This document shows, in pieces, positions 50,896-60,062 of a stretch of 64,000 bases of DNA; the first letter of the stretch is position 1; the number at the start of each line of letters is the position of its first letter. The position numbers were made by a program, and so were the translations under genes. Under the pieces are notes generated by a model. That model made no database searches. It worked only from the letters and a program-made list of their open reading frames with translations, and was not told where the DNA came from. This DNA comes from Sphingomonas glacialis (lineage in GTDB: Bacteria > Pseudomonadota > Alphaproteobacteria > Sphingomonadales > Sphingomonadaceae), in the NCBI RefSeq assembly GCF_006439055.1, contig NZ_RCZC01000001.1:248001-312000 (forward strand), in the 5' to 3' direction.

Positions 50896-52226
50896 GCGCG
50901 ACGCTGCGCCGGCACCTTCACGGCCCGGCCGGCCTGATCGGCCAGATCTTCGCGATCCTGTTGCTCGCGATGATTCTCGAATTCGGCGTGTCGACGGTGC
51001 TGTACGAACGCGCGAGCCAGTTCTCGGTGCGCGACGACGAGGCGCGGCGCCTGGCCGAGCATCTCGTCATCGCGCGCAAATTGCTCGAAGAGCAGGCGCC
51101 GCCTGCGCGTCCACGGCTGGCACGCGAGCTGACGACCAGCCGCTACGAAATCCACTGGGCGCCAGCCCTCGCGCCGCCGCCACCGCTCGCGCCGTCGCTC
51201 GACCGGATGTATCGCCAGGTGATCGGCTGGGAGCCCGATCTCGCGCATGCCGATCTGCGGCTCAATCTCGCCTCGCCCGGGCGCAATGCGGTCACCGCGG
51301 GCGGGGTGACGCTCGCCGATGGCAGCTGGATGCACTTCCATACGCGCCAGCCGATTCACCAGGTCAATCTGTCGAGCGAACGCATCCTGCTCGCGATGAT
51401 CCCGGCGGCCGCGTTGCTGCTGATGGGCGGGCTGTTCATCCGCCGCACGCTGCTCCCCTTGCGCCGGCTGGCGCTCGCCGCGGACGCGGTCGGCAGCGGG
51501 AGCGACCGCGACGAGGCGGTGCCCGAAGCGGGCCCGAGCGAAGTGCGGCGCGTGATCGGCGCGTTCAACCGGATGCATGCGCGAATCTATCAATTGATCG
51601 CCGACCGGACGCAGGCGCTTGCGGCGGTCGGCCACGATCTGCGCACCCCGCTCGCGCGGCTCCGGATGCGCGCCGATGCGATTTCGGACGAGGCGTTGCG
51701 CGACGCGGTCGAGGCCGACGTGCTCGAAATGGACGCGATGGTCGCCTCGTTGCTCGCCTATCTCGGCGGCGAGGGCGAGAGCGAGGCACGTGCCGCGATC
51801 GATCTCGCGGTGCTGTGCGAAACGGTGTGCGACGATGCCAGCGACCGCGGCCGCGAGGCGCTGTACACCGGCCCCGACCATCTCGAGCTTGCGGTGCGCC
51901 CCGTCACGCTCAAGCGCGCGATCGTCAATCTCGTCGAGAATGCGCTGCATTATGGCGAGCGCGTCTATCTGACGCTGCAGCGCGACGGCGAGCGGATCGT
52001 GATCCGCGTCGAGGATGACGGGCCCGGCATACCGGCGGCCTCGCTCGCTCGCGTGATCGAGCCGTTCGTCCGGCTCGACACCGCGCGCGCGCGCGACACG
52101 ATCGGGCTCGGGCTCGGGCTGTCGATCGTCGCGCGCGCGGTGGCGGAGCATGACGGCACCTTGATGCTGTCGAACCGGCCCGAGGGCGGGCTGCGCGCCG
52201 AGATCGCGTTGCCGGCGGTTTCCTAG
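50892..52226 (+). CDS. EnvZ-like sensor histidine kinase (system 3)
   Basis: A 444-residue kinase starting at TTG 50892 inside the regulator's stop region. Transmembrane helices are at about 15-37 (LIGQIFAILLLAMILEFGVSTVL) and 165-187 (ILLAMIPAAALLLMGGLFI). The H-box is AAVGHDLRTPLARLRMRAD near 248, the EnvZ-type sequence. The ATP-binding domain shows NLVENALHYGE near 345, DDGPGIP near 374 and GLGLGLSIV near 405. The predicted signal is envelope or osmotic stress by family analogy. It is the last gene before the carbonic anhydrase unit, with 136 bases between. Confidence 0.92.
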   Translation: MSATLRRHLHGPAGLIGQIFAILLLAMILEFGVSTVLYERASQFSVRDDEARRLAEHLVIARKLLEEQAPPARPRLARELTTSRYEIHWAPALAPPPPLAPSLDRMYRQVIGWEPDLAHADLRLNLASPGRNAVTAGGVTLADGSWMHFHTRQPIHQVNLSSERILLAMIPAAALLLMGGLFIRRTLLPLRRLALAADAVGSGSDRDEAVPEAGPSEVRRVIGAFNRMHARIYQLIADRTQALAAVGHDLRTPLARLRMRADAISDEALRDAVEADVLEMDAMVASLLAYLGGEGESEARAAIDLAVLCETVCDDASDRGREALYTGPDHLELAVRPVTLKRAIVNLVENALHYGERVYLTLQRDGERIVIRVEDDGPGIPAASLARVIEPFVRLDTARARDTIGLGLGLSIVARAVAEHDGTLMLSNRPEGGLRAEIALPAVS

Positions 52227-52362
52227 AGCCCACACCCGCACGTCAGCGCCCGCAAAAACCGCGAGCAATCATTCGTAACGTTGGCGCCGCGGCGCAGCAA
52301 AACATGCGCGCTATCTGCTGTCGTGACCCCGTTCCCGTACGGGCAACTCAAGGAGCAGAGTC

Positions 52363-53058
52363 ATGAACGATCTCATCGGACGCGTTCTCAGTTTCGAGAA
52401 GGGCGTTTTCCCCGACCAGAGCGCCCTCTACGCAAAGCTCGCGCAGCACGGCCAGAGCCCCAAGGCACTGATGATCTCGTGCGCCGACTCACGCGTCGTC
52501 CCCGAACACATCATGCAGGCTGCCCCCGGCGACCTGTTCGTCTGCCGCAACGCGGGCAATATCGTGCCGCCGTCGTCGTCGCAAATGGGCGGCGTGTCGT
52601 CGACCGTCGAATATGCCGTCTCGGCGCTCGGCGTGCGCGACATCATCATCTGCGGCCATTCGGACTGCGGCGCGATGAAGGCGCTGATGAACCCGGAAAT
52701 GCTCAACGGCATGCCCAACGTCGCCGCCTGGCTGCGCCATAGCCACGCCGCCGAATGCGTCGTGCGCCAGGGCTATCCCGAGCTGACCAACGAGGAAGGC
52801 GTCCGCGCCGCAGCGCTCGAGAACGTCGTCGTCCAGCTGCAGCATCTGCGCACGCATCCTTCGGTCGCAGCCGGCATCGCGCGCGGCGAGATCTCGCTGC
52901 ACGGCTGGTTCTTCGACATCGGCGCAGGCGCGATGTACGCGCTCGATGGCACGACGGGCCGCTTCGCGCAGATCCAGGCGGATGAACCGCTGCCGGTCGC
53001 GCATGCTGCCCAGCGCCACCGCGCTTCCGACGTCGAATATCTGGAAGCTGCAGAGTGA
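52363..53058 (+). CDS. Beta-class carbonic anhydrase
   Basis: A 231-residue zinc enzyme interconverting CO2 and bicarbonate. The zinc ligands and dyad are visible: Cys, Asp and Arg in SCADSRVVPE near 40-48, and His and Cys in CGHSDCGAMKAL near 98-105. RNAGNIVPP near 65 is also characteristic. ATG 52363 follows AAGGAGCAGAGTC. The stop overlaps the GTG start of a SulP transporter, so the two are translationally coupled. This arrangement argues for bicarbonate as the transported ion. Confidence 0.96.
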   Translation: MNDLIGRVLSFEKGVFPDQSALYAKLAQHGQSPKALMISCADSRVVPEHIMQAAPGDLFVCRNAGNIVPPSSSQMGGVSSTVEYAVSALGVRDIIICGHSDCGAMKALMNPEMLNGMPNVAAWLRHSHAAECVVRQGYPELTNEEGVRAAALENVVVQLQHLRTHPSVAAGIARGEISLHGWFFDIGAGAMYALDGTTGRFAQIQADEPLPVAHAAQRHRASDVEYLEAAE

Positions 53059-54554
53059 AACTCCCGTCGCTGAGCATGATGGGGCGGGATTTCACTGCCT
53101 CGATCGTCGTGTTCCTGGTCGCGATGCCCTTGTGTATGGGCATCGCGATCGCGTCGGGCGTGCCGCCTGAAAAAGGCCTGATCACCGGCATCATCGGTGG
53201 TCTGGTCGTCGGCATGTTCGCCGGCTCGCCGCTGCAGGTCAGCGGCCCTGCCGCGGGCCTCGCCGTCATCGTGTTCGAACTCGTTCGCGACGAGGGCCTG
53301 TCGGCACTCGGTCCGATCCTCATTCTTGCCGGCGCGATCCAGGTCGTTGCCGGCATCTTCCGCCTCGGCGGCTGGTTCCGCGCGATATCTCCCGCGGTGG
53401 TCCACGGGATGCTTGCGGGCATCGGCGTGCTGATCGTCGTCGGTCAGTTCCATGTCATGTTCGATGAAAAGCCGCTGCCAAGCGGCCTCAAGAACCTCGC
53501 GGCCGTTCCGAGCCGCCTGCTCGGCCTGTCGAGCGATATCGGCACGACCGAAATCGCGATCGGCCTTGCGGTCTTTACCTTGCTCGTCATGCTCGGCTGG
53601 GAGAAGTTCCGGCCAAAGGCGCTGCGGCTGGTACCGGGCGCGTTGCTCGGCGTCGTCGCGGCTACGCTGGTCGCGTGGCTCTCGGGCCTCGACATCGCGC
53701 GCGTCGCGGTGCCGCAGAACATCGCCGGCGCGATCAGCCTCCCCGGCGCCGACATGTTCACGCGCTTCCTCGATCCTGGTGTGATCGGCGCGGCGCTTGC
53801 CATTGCCTTCATCGCCAGTGCCGAGACGCTGCTTTCGGCAGCGGCGGTCGACCGGATGCATGACGGCGTGCGCACCGACTATAACAAGGAACTGCGCGCG
53901 CAGGGCATCGGCAATCTGCTGTGCGGATTCGCGGGCGCGCTGCCGATGACCGGCGTGATCGTCCGCAGTTCGGCCAACGTCCAGGCGGGCGCGACGACAC
54001 GGCTGTCGACGATCCTGCACGGCGCGTGGATCCTCGGGTTCGTTGCGTTGCTGCCGTGGCTGCTGCGCGAGATTCCGATGGCTGCGCTGGGCGCGGTGCT
54101 GGTGCTGACCGGCTGGCGGCTGGTCAATTTCAGCCATGCCAAGCATCTGTTCAAGGATCACGGGCTGCTGCCGGTGGTGATCTGGGCGGTGACGCTGCTG
54201 CTCGTCGTGACGCAGGATCTGTTGACCGGCGTGCTGGTCGGGATCGGTCTGTCGCTGCTCGAACTCATCCCGGTGCTGCGCAACCTCCGCCTCAAGGTGG
54301 TGCGGGTCGAGAATGACGGGCATGAGACGGTGCATCTCGCCGGCGCGGCGACCTTCCTGACGCTGCCCAAACTGTCGGGCGCGCTCGACGCCGTGCCGCA
54401 GGGTGCCCCGATGCGGCTCGACATGACCGAGCTGTCGTCGGCGGATCACACCTGCGCCGAGTTGCTCAAGGACTGGCTCGCGCGGCGCCGCGCGGCTGGC
54501 GGCGAAGTCGAAGTCTATGGTGCGTCCGAGCGGCTGACCAAGCAGACCGCCTAA
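53055..54554 (+). CDS. SulP-family anion transporter, probably bicarbonate
   Basis: A 499-residue membrane protein with about ten to twelve transmembrane helices and a C-terminal STAS domain (about 415-490; AATFLTLPKLSGALD, RLDMTELSSADHTCAELL). The N-terminal SulP signature is DFTASIVVFLVAMPLCMGIAIASG near residue 10, with GLITGIIGGLVVGMFAGSPLQVSGPAAG near 40. GTG 53055 overlaps the carbonic anhydrase stop. Marine and other bacteria carry SulP-carbonic anhydrase pairs that import bicarbonate (BicA-like), so this is the likely substrate. Sulfate cannot be ruled out by sequence alone. Confidence 0.92.
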   Translation: MKLPSLSMMGRDFTASIVVFLVAMPLCMGIAIASGVPPEKGLITGIIGGLVVGMFAGSPLQVSGPAAGLAVIVFELVRDEGLSALGPILILAGAIQVVAGIFRLGGWFRAISPAVVHGMLAGIGVLIVVGQFHVMFDEKPLPSGLKNLAAVPSRLLGLSSDIGTTEIAIGLAVFTLLVMLGWEKFRPKALRLVPGALLGVVAATLVAWLSGLDIARVAVPQNIAGAISLPGADMFTRFLDPGVIGAALAIAFIASAETLLSAAAVDRMHDGVRTDYNKELRAQGIGNLLCGFAGALPMTGVIVRSSANVQAGATTRLSTILHGAWILGFVALLPWLLREIPMAALGAVLVLTGWRLVNFSHAKHLFKDHGLLPVVIWAVTLLLVVTQDLLTGVLVGIGLSLLELIPVLRNLRLKVVRVENDGHETVHLAGAATFLTLPKLSGALDAVPQGAPMRLDMTELSSADHTCAELLKDWLARRRAAGGEVEVYGASERLTKQTA

Positions 54555-54556
54555 GC

Positions 54557-54671
54557 CTCTGCTTCGCTCCCTTCGGGGAGCGGTAGGGGGGTGGGGCGTC
54601 TCCCCCCGAGACATCCCTCAAGGTAAGGCCCAATCCCCAACCCCTCCCCGTCCCCGGGGAGGGGTTTTTTT
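54557..54671. repeat. Family A-like repeat with intrinsic terminator
   Basis: A GC-rich stretch with inverted elements directly after the SulP gene. It is less symmetrical than other copies. Its right end forms the terminator listed next. Confidence 0.55.
54641..54671 (+). terminator. Strong intrinsic terminator after the SulP gene
   Basis: CCCCTCCCC (54641-54649) pairs perfectly with GGGGAGGGG (54656-54664), followed immediately by seven T residues. It closes the carbonic anhydrase-SulP unit. Confidence 0.88.
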
Positions 54672-54859
54672 GTGCACTGCCACGCACAGCAATGTTTCGT
54701 TACGGAGTGGCAAGAAAGCAGCAGCACCGCGCTCATAAAAAAATGGAGTTCCGGCCGATCGCCGCCCCATCGCTTCCCGTTTGGAGAAGCGCTAGCGGTG
54801 AGATGCGGCGGCGGTCGGGGCAGCAGGCGGGACCCGTTCGACCTATTTAGGGGGTTCCT
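54672..54859 (+). other. Leader region of the porin gene
   Basis: No gene is visible here. It should contain the porin promoter, but I cannot pick a convincing -35/-10 pair. An eight-base palindrome CGCTAGCG lies near 54789. Confidence 0.5.
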
Positions 54860-55678
54860 TTGAAAATCTATTCGACCATCGCGGCAGCACTGCTGACCGC
54901 AATCGCCACGCCGGCCTTCGCCGACGAGACCGATCCGCCGCCCCCTATCGTGCTGTCGGGCTCGGTCGCGATCGTTTCCGACTATCGCTTCCGCGGCGTC
55001 TCGCAGAGCGACAAGGAAGCCGCGATCCAGGGCGGCATTTCCGCCACGCACAAGAGCGGCCTCTATGTCGGCACCTGGGCGTCCAACCTCGCCGGTTGGG
55101 GCACCTTCGGCGGCGCCAACATGGAGCTCGACCTCTACGGCGGCTATAAGCGGAGCCTCGGCGGCGGCACCGCAATCGACGTCGGGCTGACCTGGTACAT
55201 GTATCCGGGCGGCGCCGATCTCACCGATTTCGGCGAAGGCTATGCCAAGCTGTCGACCACGCTCGGCCCCGTCAGCGCGCTCGCCGGCGTCGCTTACGCG
55301 CCCAAGCAGCGCGCGCTCGGCAATTTCTCGAACACGCCGCAGAGCCGCGGACAGAGCCAGGACAATACCTATCTGTGGGGCGATGTCAGCGCCGGCATCC
55401 CGACCACGCCGGTGACCGCCAAGGCGCATCTCGGCTATTCCTGGGGCAATCCCGGCCTCGGGCCGAACGGCACCAGCGTCGCGCCGACGGGCAAGTATCT
55501 CGACTATCTCGTCGGGCTCGACGTGACGTTCAAGCCGGTCACGCTCGGCCTCGCCTATGTCGGCACCGACATTTCGCGCCGCCGCGCCGCCTATCTGCTG
55601 CCCAATTTCTCCTCGACCAAGAACGGGTCGTCGATTTCGTCGGGCAAGCTCGTCGTCTCGCTGTCCGCCGCCTTCTGA
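54860..55678 (+). CDS. TorF-family putative porin
   Basis: A 272-residue outer-membrane beta-barrel of the TorF/TIGR02001 type. The signal peptide (MKIYSTIAAALLTAIATPAFA) is followed by the family's opening strand VSDYRFRGVSQSDKEAAIQGGI near 45 and alternating amphipathic strands (GLYVGTWASNLAGWGTFGGANMELDLYGGY, TAIDVGLTWYMYPG). The final strand ends in Phe, as is usual for assembly by BamA. The start is TTG 54860, preceded by AGGGGGTTCC; no ATG fits the signal peptide. The substrate is unknown. A perfect hairpin lies just past the stop. Confidence 0.9.
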   Translation: MKIYSTIAAALLTAIATPAFADETDPPPPIVLSGSVAIVSDYRFRGVSQSDKEAAIQGGISATHKSGLYVGTWASNLAGWGTFGGANMELDLYGGYKRSLGGGTAIDVGLTWYMYPGGADLTDFGEGYAKLSTTLGPVSALAGVAYAPKQRALGNFSNTPQSRGQSQDNTYLWGDVSAGIPTTPVTAKAHLGYSWGNPGLGPNGTSVAPTGKYLDYLVGLDVTFKPVTLGLAYVGTDISRRRAAYLLPNFSSTKNGSSISSGKLVVSLSAAF

Positions 55679-55693
55679 ACGCTGCCGGATGAA

Positions 55694-55722
55694 ATGCGTC
55701 CCCCGCTAGCCGGGGGACGCAT
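55694..55722 (+). terminator. Perfect 12-pair hairpin after the porin gene
   Basis: ATGCGTCCCCCG, loop CTAGC, CGGGGGACGCAT, sixteen bases after the stop. No T-run follows, so it may stabilise the porin transcript's 3' end rather than terminate. Confidence 0.6.
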
Positions 55723-55745
55723 CGCGCGGCTACAGAGGGGATCGC

Positions 55746-57341
55746 ATGGCACCCCCTCCCCTCCCGCAATCGCGTTACGCGCCCGCCCTAGTCGAGGCCG
55801 CGCTGGCGCTCCACGACAATCGGCTGTCCGACGCCGAGCCGCTGCTCAAGCAGCAGCTGAAGCAGGATCCGTTCGACGTCGCGGCGATGCGGATGCTCGC
55901 CGAGCTTGCCGGACGGATCGGGCGGTATCGCGATGCCGAGGCGTTGCTGCGCCGCGCGATCGAGCTGTCACCTGCCTTTACCGCGGCGCGCGCCAATCTC
56001 GCATTGGTGCTCTACCGGCTCAACCGCCCGTCCGAGGCGATCGCCGAGCTCGCCACCGTGGTGGTCGAGGATCCCGACAATCCCGGCCACGCCAACCTCC
56101 AGGCGGCCGCCTTCGGGCGAATCGGCGATTTCGACGCGGCGATCGCGTTGTACGAACGCGTGCTCGCCGATGCCCCCGCGCAGCCGCGCGTGTGGATGAG
56201 CTTTGGCCATATGCTCAAGACCGTCGGGCGCCAGGCCGACGGGATCGCCGCCTATCGTCGCGCGATCGACTTGTTGCCGAGTCTGGGCGAAGCGTGGTGG
56301 AGCCTCGCCAATCTCAAGACGGTGCGCTTCGACGAGGCCGATATCGCGCGAATGGAGACGGCGCTCGCTGCGCCGAGGATCTCGGACGAGGATCGCTTCC
56401 ACCTCGACTTCGCACTCGGCAAGGCGTTCGAGGATCGGCGCCAGGCCGAGGCGGCGTTCGCGCATTATGCCGCGGGCAATGCGCGCCGCCGCGCTCAGCT
56501 AGCCTATGACGCGGACGAGACGACGCAATTCGTCGATCGCAGCATCGCGGCGTTCGACCCCGCCTTGTTCGCCGAACATTCTGGCCACGGCTCCCCCGCA
56601 GCCGACCCGATCTTCATCCTCGGCATGCCGCGCGCCGGATCGACGCTGATCGAACAGATCCTGTCGAGCCACAGCCAGGTCGAGGGGACGAGCGAACTGC
56701 CCGACATCCCCGCGCTCGCGCGCGGCGAGGCGCACTATCCCGAAGGCCTGGCCGACTGGTCACCTGGGCGGCTGAGGGAAGCGGGCGAGGCCTATCTCGC
56801 GCGCACCCGCGTCCAGCGCCGCACCGACCGTCCGTTCTTCATCGACAAGCTCCCCAACAATTGGGCGCACGTCCCTTTCATCCAGCTGATCCTCCCCAAT
56901 GCGCGGATCATCGATGCGCGGCGGCATCCGCTCGGCTGCTGCTTCTCGAATTTCAAACAGCATTTCGCGCGCGGCCAAGGCTTCAGCTACGGGCTCGACG
57001 ATATGGGTCGATACTATCGCGATTATGTGCGGCTGATGGCGCATGTCGATGCCGTGCTCCCCGGCCGCGTCCACCGCGTGCTGTACGAGGATATGGTCGA
57101 GGATACCGAGGCGACGGTGCGCGCGCTGCTGGCGGCATGCGGACTCGCGTTCGAGCCGAGCTGCCTCGCCTTTCACGAGACCGATCGCGCGATCCGCACC
57201 GCGAGTTCGGAACAGGTGCGCCGCCCGATCTTCCGCGACGGCACCGACGCGTGGAAGCCGTTCGAGCCGTGGCTCGATCCGCTCAAGACGGCGCTCGGCG
57301 CGACGCTCGACGCCTATCCGGCGGCGCCGAAGTCGTTGTAA
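55746..57341 (+). CDS. TPR-repeat sulfotransferase
   Basis: A 531-residue two-part protein. Residues about 10-270 are tetratricopeptide repeats (for example AEPLLKQQLKQDPFDVAAMRML, AEALLRRAIELSPAFTAARANL and AIALYERVLADAPAQPRVWM). Residues about 290-520 are a PAPS-dependent sulfotransferase with the 5'-phosphosulfate loop IFILGMPRAGSTLIEQIL near 298, the 3'-phosphate-binding region RIIDARRHPLGCCFSNF near 385, and VLYEDMVED near 445. It would transfer sulfate to a peptide, protein or metabolite chosen through the TPRs. The ATG at 55746 follows GAGGGGATCGC. A TonB receptor follows 102 bases later, a pairing I recall from other sphingomonads. Confidence 0.9.
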   Translation: MAPPPLPQSRYAPALVEAALALHDNRLSDAEPLLKQQLKQDPFDVAAMRMLAELAGRIGRYRDAEALLRRAIELSPAFTAARANLALVLYRLNRPSEAIAELATVVVEDPDNPGHANLQAAAFGRIGDFDAAIALYERVLADAPAQPRVWMSFGHMLKTVGRQADGIAAYRRAIDLLPSLGEAWWSLANLKTVRFDEADIARMETALAAPRISDEDRFHLDFALGKAFEDRRQAEAAFAHYAAGNARRRAQLAYDADETTQFVDRSIAAFDPALFAEHSGHGSPAADPIFILGMPRAGSTLIEQILSSHSQVEGTSELPDIPALARGEAHYPEGLADWSPGRLREAGEAYLARTRVQRRTDRPFFIDKLPNNWAHVPFIQLILPNARIIDARRHPLGCCFSNFKQHFARGQGFSYGLDDMGRYYRDYVRLMAHVDAVLPGRVHRVLYEDMVEDTEATVRALLAACGLAFEPSCLAFHETDRAIRTASSEQVRRPIFRDGTDAWKPFEPWLDPLKTALGATLDAYPAAPKSL

Positions 57342-57443
57342 TTCCGCAACGGTTCGGCGGGATTGTTGCGCGTTTGTTGCAGTGCGCTTGACGGATACCG
57401 CAGTCGCGAACAGTTTCTCCGCAACATCATAAGGGGGAATTTG

Positions 57444-60029
57444 ATGTCGCTTTTCGCGCACCGTGCCGTCGTCGCTGCATTGCTATCATCGGTCGCGTGC
57501 ATAAGCCCGGCGCTGGCGCAGACCGCGCCGGCCGCGCAGACGCCCCCTGCCCCCGAGCCTGTCGTCGATGGCGGCGACATCGTCGTCACCGCGACCAAGC
57601 GCTCTGAAACGCTGCAGAGCGTGCCGATCGCGGTCCAGGCGCTGCCGACCAAGGCGCTCGACCAGCTCAACATCACCAGCTTCGCGCAATATGCCAAGCA
57701 ATTGCCGTCGGTCTCGTTCCAGCCCGCCGCCAATGCGGGCGGCAATCCCGGCCAGATCGTGATCTACCAGCGCGGCATCGCGGCGGGCGGCGAAGGCAAC
57801 CATTCGGGCTCGCTCCCAGCGGTCGGCGTCTATCTCGACGAGCAGCCGGTTACGACGGTCGGCGGCAATCTCGACGTCCATATCTACGACGTCGCGCGGA
57901 TCGAAAGCCTGTCGGGGCCGCAGGGCACGCTGTTCGGCGCCTCGTCCGAGGCGGGCACGGTACGCATCATCACCAACAAGCCCGATCTGTCGCATTTCTA
58001 CGGTCGCGCCGATGTCGAGGGCAATCACGTCAGCAAGGGCGGCTTCGGCGGCAAGGCCGAAGGGATGCTCAACATCCCGCTGTCGGAAAACATCGCGCTG
58101 CGCGTCGTTGGCTTCTACCAGCGCGATGCCGGCTACATCGATAATGTCGCGGGCACGCGGCAGTTCTGCGGCGGCAGCAACTTCGACGCCGCCGGCAATT
58201 GCGTGAAGGACGGCATCACCGTCAACAACGCGAAGTACGTCAAGAAGGACTATAACGACACCGAGATCGCCGGCGGCCGCGCCGCGCTCAAGATCGATCT
58301 CGACAGCAACTGGACCGTGACGCCGACCGTCATGTACCAGGACACCCGCAGCCACGGCGCTTATGGCTACGATTCCAAGGTCGGCGACCTCAAGCTCCAG
58401 CATTTCCTGCCCGAATATCGCCGGGATCGCTACGTCCAGGCAGCGCTGACGATCGAGGGCAAGGTCGGCAATTGGGACCTGACCTATGCCGGCGCCTATC
58501 TCGACCGCAAGGCGGCGCAGTCGAGCGACTACACCGACTATGCCGAGGCTTATGACAATCTCTATTCGTCGGTCGGCGGCCTCGCGGGGTATTTCTACTA
58601 CAAGGACAATGCCGGCAAGCAGGTCGCGCCGCTGCAGAACGTGGTGGCGACCGACCATTTCAAGAAACTGAGCCAGGAACTGCGCGTCGCAAGCCCCGCA
58701 GGCGACCGCTTCCGGATCGTCGCGGGCGCCTTCTACCAGCGCCAGAGCAACGACATCCACCAGGATTACAAGGTCGCCGGGCTCGCCGATGCGCTGTCGG
58801 TCAACGGGTCGCCCGGTACGCTTTGGCTGACGCAGCAGCACCGCGTCGACAAGGACTATGCGATGTTCGGCGAGGCGAGCTTCGACATCACCCCGACGCT
58901 CACCGCGACCGCGGGTGCGCGCGCCTTCATCTACGACAATTCGCTGATCGGGTTCTTCGGCTTCGGCCGCAACCCGTCGGGCAATTATTCGGACACGCCG
59001 TATAACGGCGCGGGCAGCTCGCGTACGGGCGTCGCGGGGTGCTTCACCACCAACGGAACGCGGCTGCGCGAAGCCGTCGCCGCGGGCGCCTCGACCACGC
59101 TTGCGCCGGCCGCGGTGGCGGGAAGCCCATGTACCAATCTCGGCACCTATGTCGGCGGCGTCGGAGTCGAGCCGGTCAAGGCGTCGGGCCAGGGCGTGAC
59201 CTATCGCGCCAATCTGAGCTGGAAGCCGGTCCGCGGCGTCTTGCTCTACGGCACCGTCTCGCGCGGCTTCCGCCCGGGCGGGATCAACCGTCGCGCCGAC
59301 GTCGCGCCCTATGCCGCCGATTATCTGACCAATTACGAATTCGGCGCGAAGACCACGCTGCTCGGCGGCAAGGCGCATATCAACGGCGCGATCTACCAGG
59401 AGGATTGGGCCAAGTTCCAATTCTCCTATCTCGGCGCGAACAGCTTCACCGAGATCCACAACGGCCCCAACGCGCGCGTCCGCGGGATCGAACTCAACGG
59501 CAACCTCAATCTCGGCGGGCTGACGCTGAGCGCGTCGGGGGCGTATAACGACGCCAAGACACGCCAGAATCTCTGCCTGATCGACGATCCGACCTACACC
59601 TGCACCGATACCGGCAATGGCAATATCGTCTCGGCACCGGCGGGGACGCGGCTGCCGATCACGCCGCGCTTCAAGGGCACGGCGTCGGCGCGCTACTCGG
59701 TGCCGGTCGGGAGCTTCAAGGCGTACGGCCAGGGCGTCGTCTCGCACCAGAGCTCGGCTGCGTCGGACATTCGCACCGCGACCAAATATCCGACCGGCGA
59801 CATCTACAACCCGGCCGCCGTACTCGGCCGGCTCGCCGCCTTCACCACCGCCGATTTCGCGCTGGGCGCGGAGTTCAATCGCTTCAGTATCGAGCTGTTC
59901 CTGCAGAACGCGTTCGACACGCGCGGCCAGATCGCGCGCTTCCAGGAATGCGGGAGTTGCGGGCAGCGGCCGTACATCATCCCGATCGTCCCGCAGACGG
60001 TCGGCGTACGTCTGCACAGCGACTTCTGA
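57444..60029 (+). CDS. TonB-dependent receptor next to TPR-sulfotransferase
   Basis: An 861-residue outer-membrane transporter. The ATG at 57444 follows AAGGGGGAATTTG and gives a signal peptide ending ALAQ. A TonB box DIVVTATKR lies near residue 44. The plug (about 55-185) contains VPIAVQALPTKALDQLNI, IVIYQRGIAAGG and IESLSGPQGTLFGASSEAG. The barrel ends in the aromatic terminus HSDF, typical of BamA substrates. A TTGACG at 57388 could be a -35, but the matching -10 (CAGTTT) is poor. The ligand is unknown. The sulfotransferase upstream suggests a sulfated or peptide-like substrate, as inference only. Confidence 0.93.
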   Translation: MSLFAHRAVVAALLSSVACISPALAQTAPAAQTPPAPEPVVDGGDIVVTATKRSETLQSVPIAVQALPTKALDQLNITSFAQYAKQLPSVSFQPAANAGGNPGQIVIYQRGIAAGGEGNHSGSLPAVGVYLDEQPVTTVGGNLDVHIYDVARIESLSGPQGTLFGASSEAGTVRIITNKPDLSHFYGRADVEGNHVSKGGFGGKAEGMLNIPLSENIALRVVGFYQRDAGYIDNVAGTRQFCGGSNFDAAGNCVKDGITVNNAKYVKKDYNDTEIAGGRAALKIDLDSNWTVTPTVMYQDTRSHGAYGYDSKVGDLKLQHFLPEYRRDRYVQAALTIEGKVGNWDLTYAGAYLDRKAAQSSDYTDYAEAYDNLYSSVGGLAGYFYYKDNAGKQVAPLQNVVATDHFKKLSQELRVASPAGDRFRIVAGAFYQRQSNDIHQDYKVAGLADALSVNGSPGTLWLTQQHRVDKDYAMFGEASFDITPTLTATAGARAFIYDNSLIGFFGFGRNPSGNYSDTPYNGAGSSRTGVAGCFTTNGTRLREAVAAGASTTLAPAAVAGSPCTNLGTYVGGVGVEPVKASGQGVTYRANLSWKPVRGVLLYGTVSRGFRPGGINRRADVAPYAADYLTNYEFGAKTTLLGGKAHINGAIYQEDWAKFQFSYLGANSFTEIHNGPNARVRGIELNGNLNLGGLTLSASGAYNDAKTRQNLCLIDDPTYTCTDTGNGNIVSAPAGTRLPITPRFKGTASARYSVPVGSFKAYGQGVVSHQSSAASDIRTATKYPTGDIYNPAAVLGRLAAFTTADFALGAEFNRFSIELFLQNAFDTRGQIARFQECGSCGQRPYIIPIVPQTVGVRLHSDF

Positions 60030-60062
60030 GCGCCCCTGCGCGCTCAACGCCGGACACGAAAA

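Noticed and set aside
651..54671. CRISPR array or phage attachment sites suggested by the repeated GC-rich segments
   Set aside because: Copies are kilobases apart, palindromic over 90-150 bases and not spaced by uniform unique segments. No cas or integrase genes are present.
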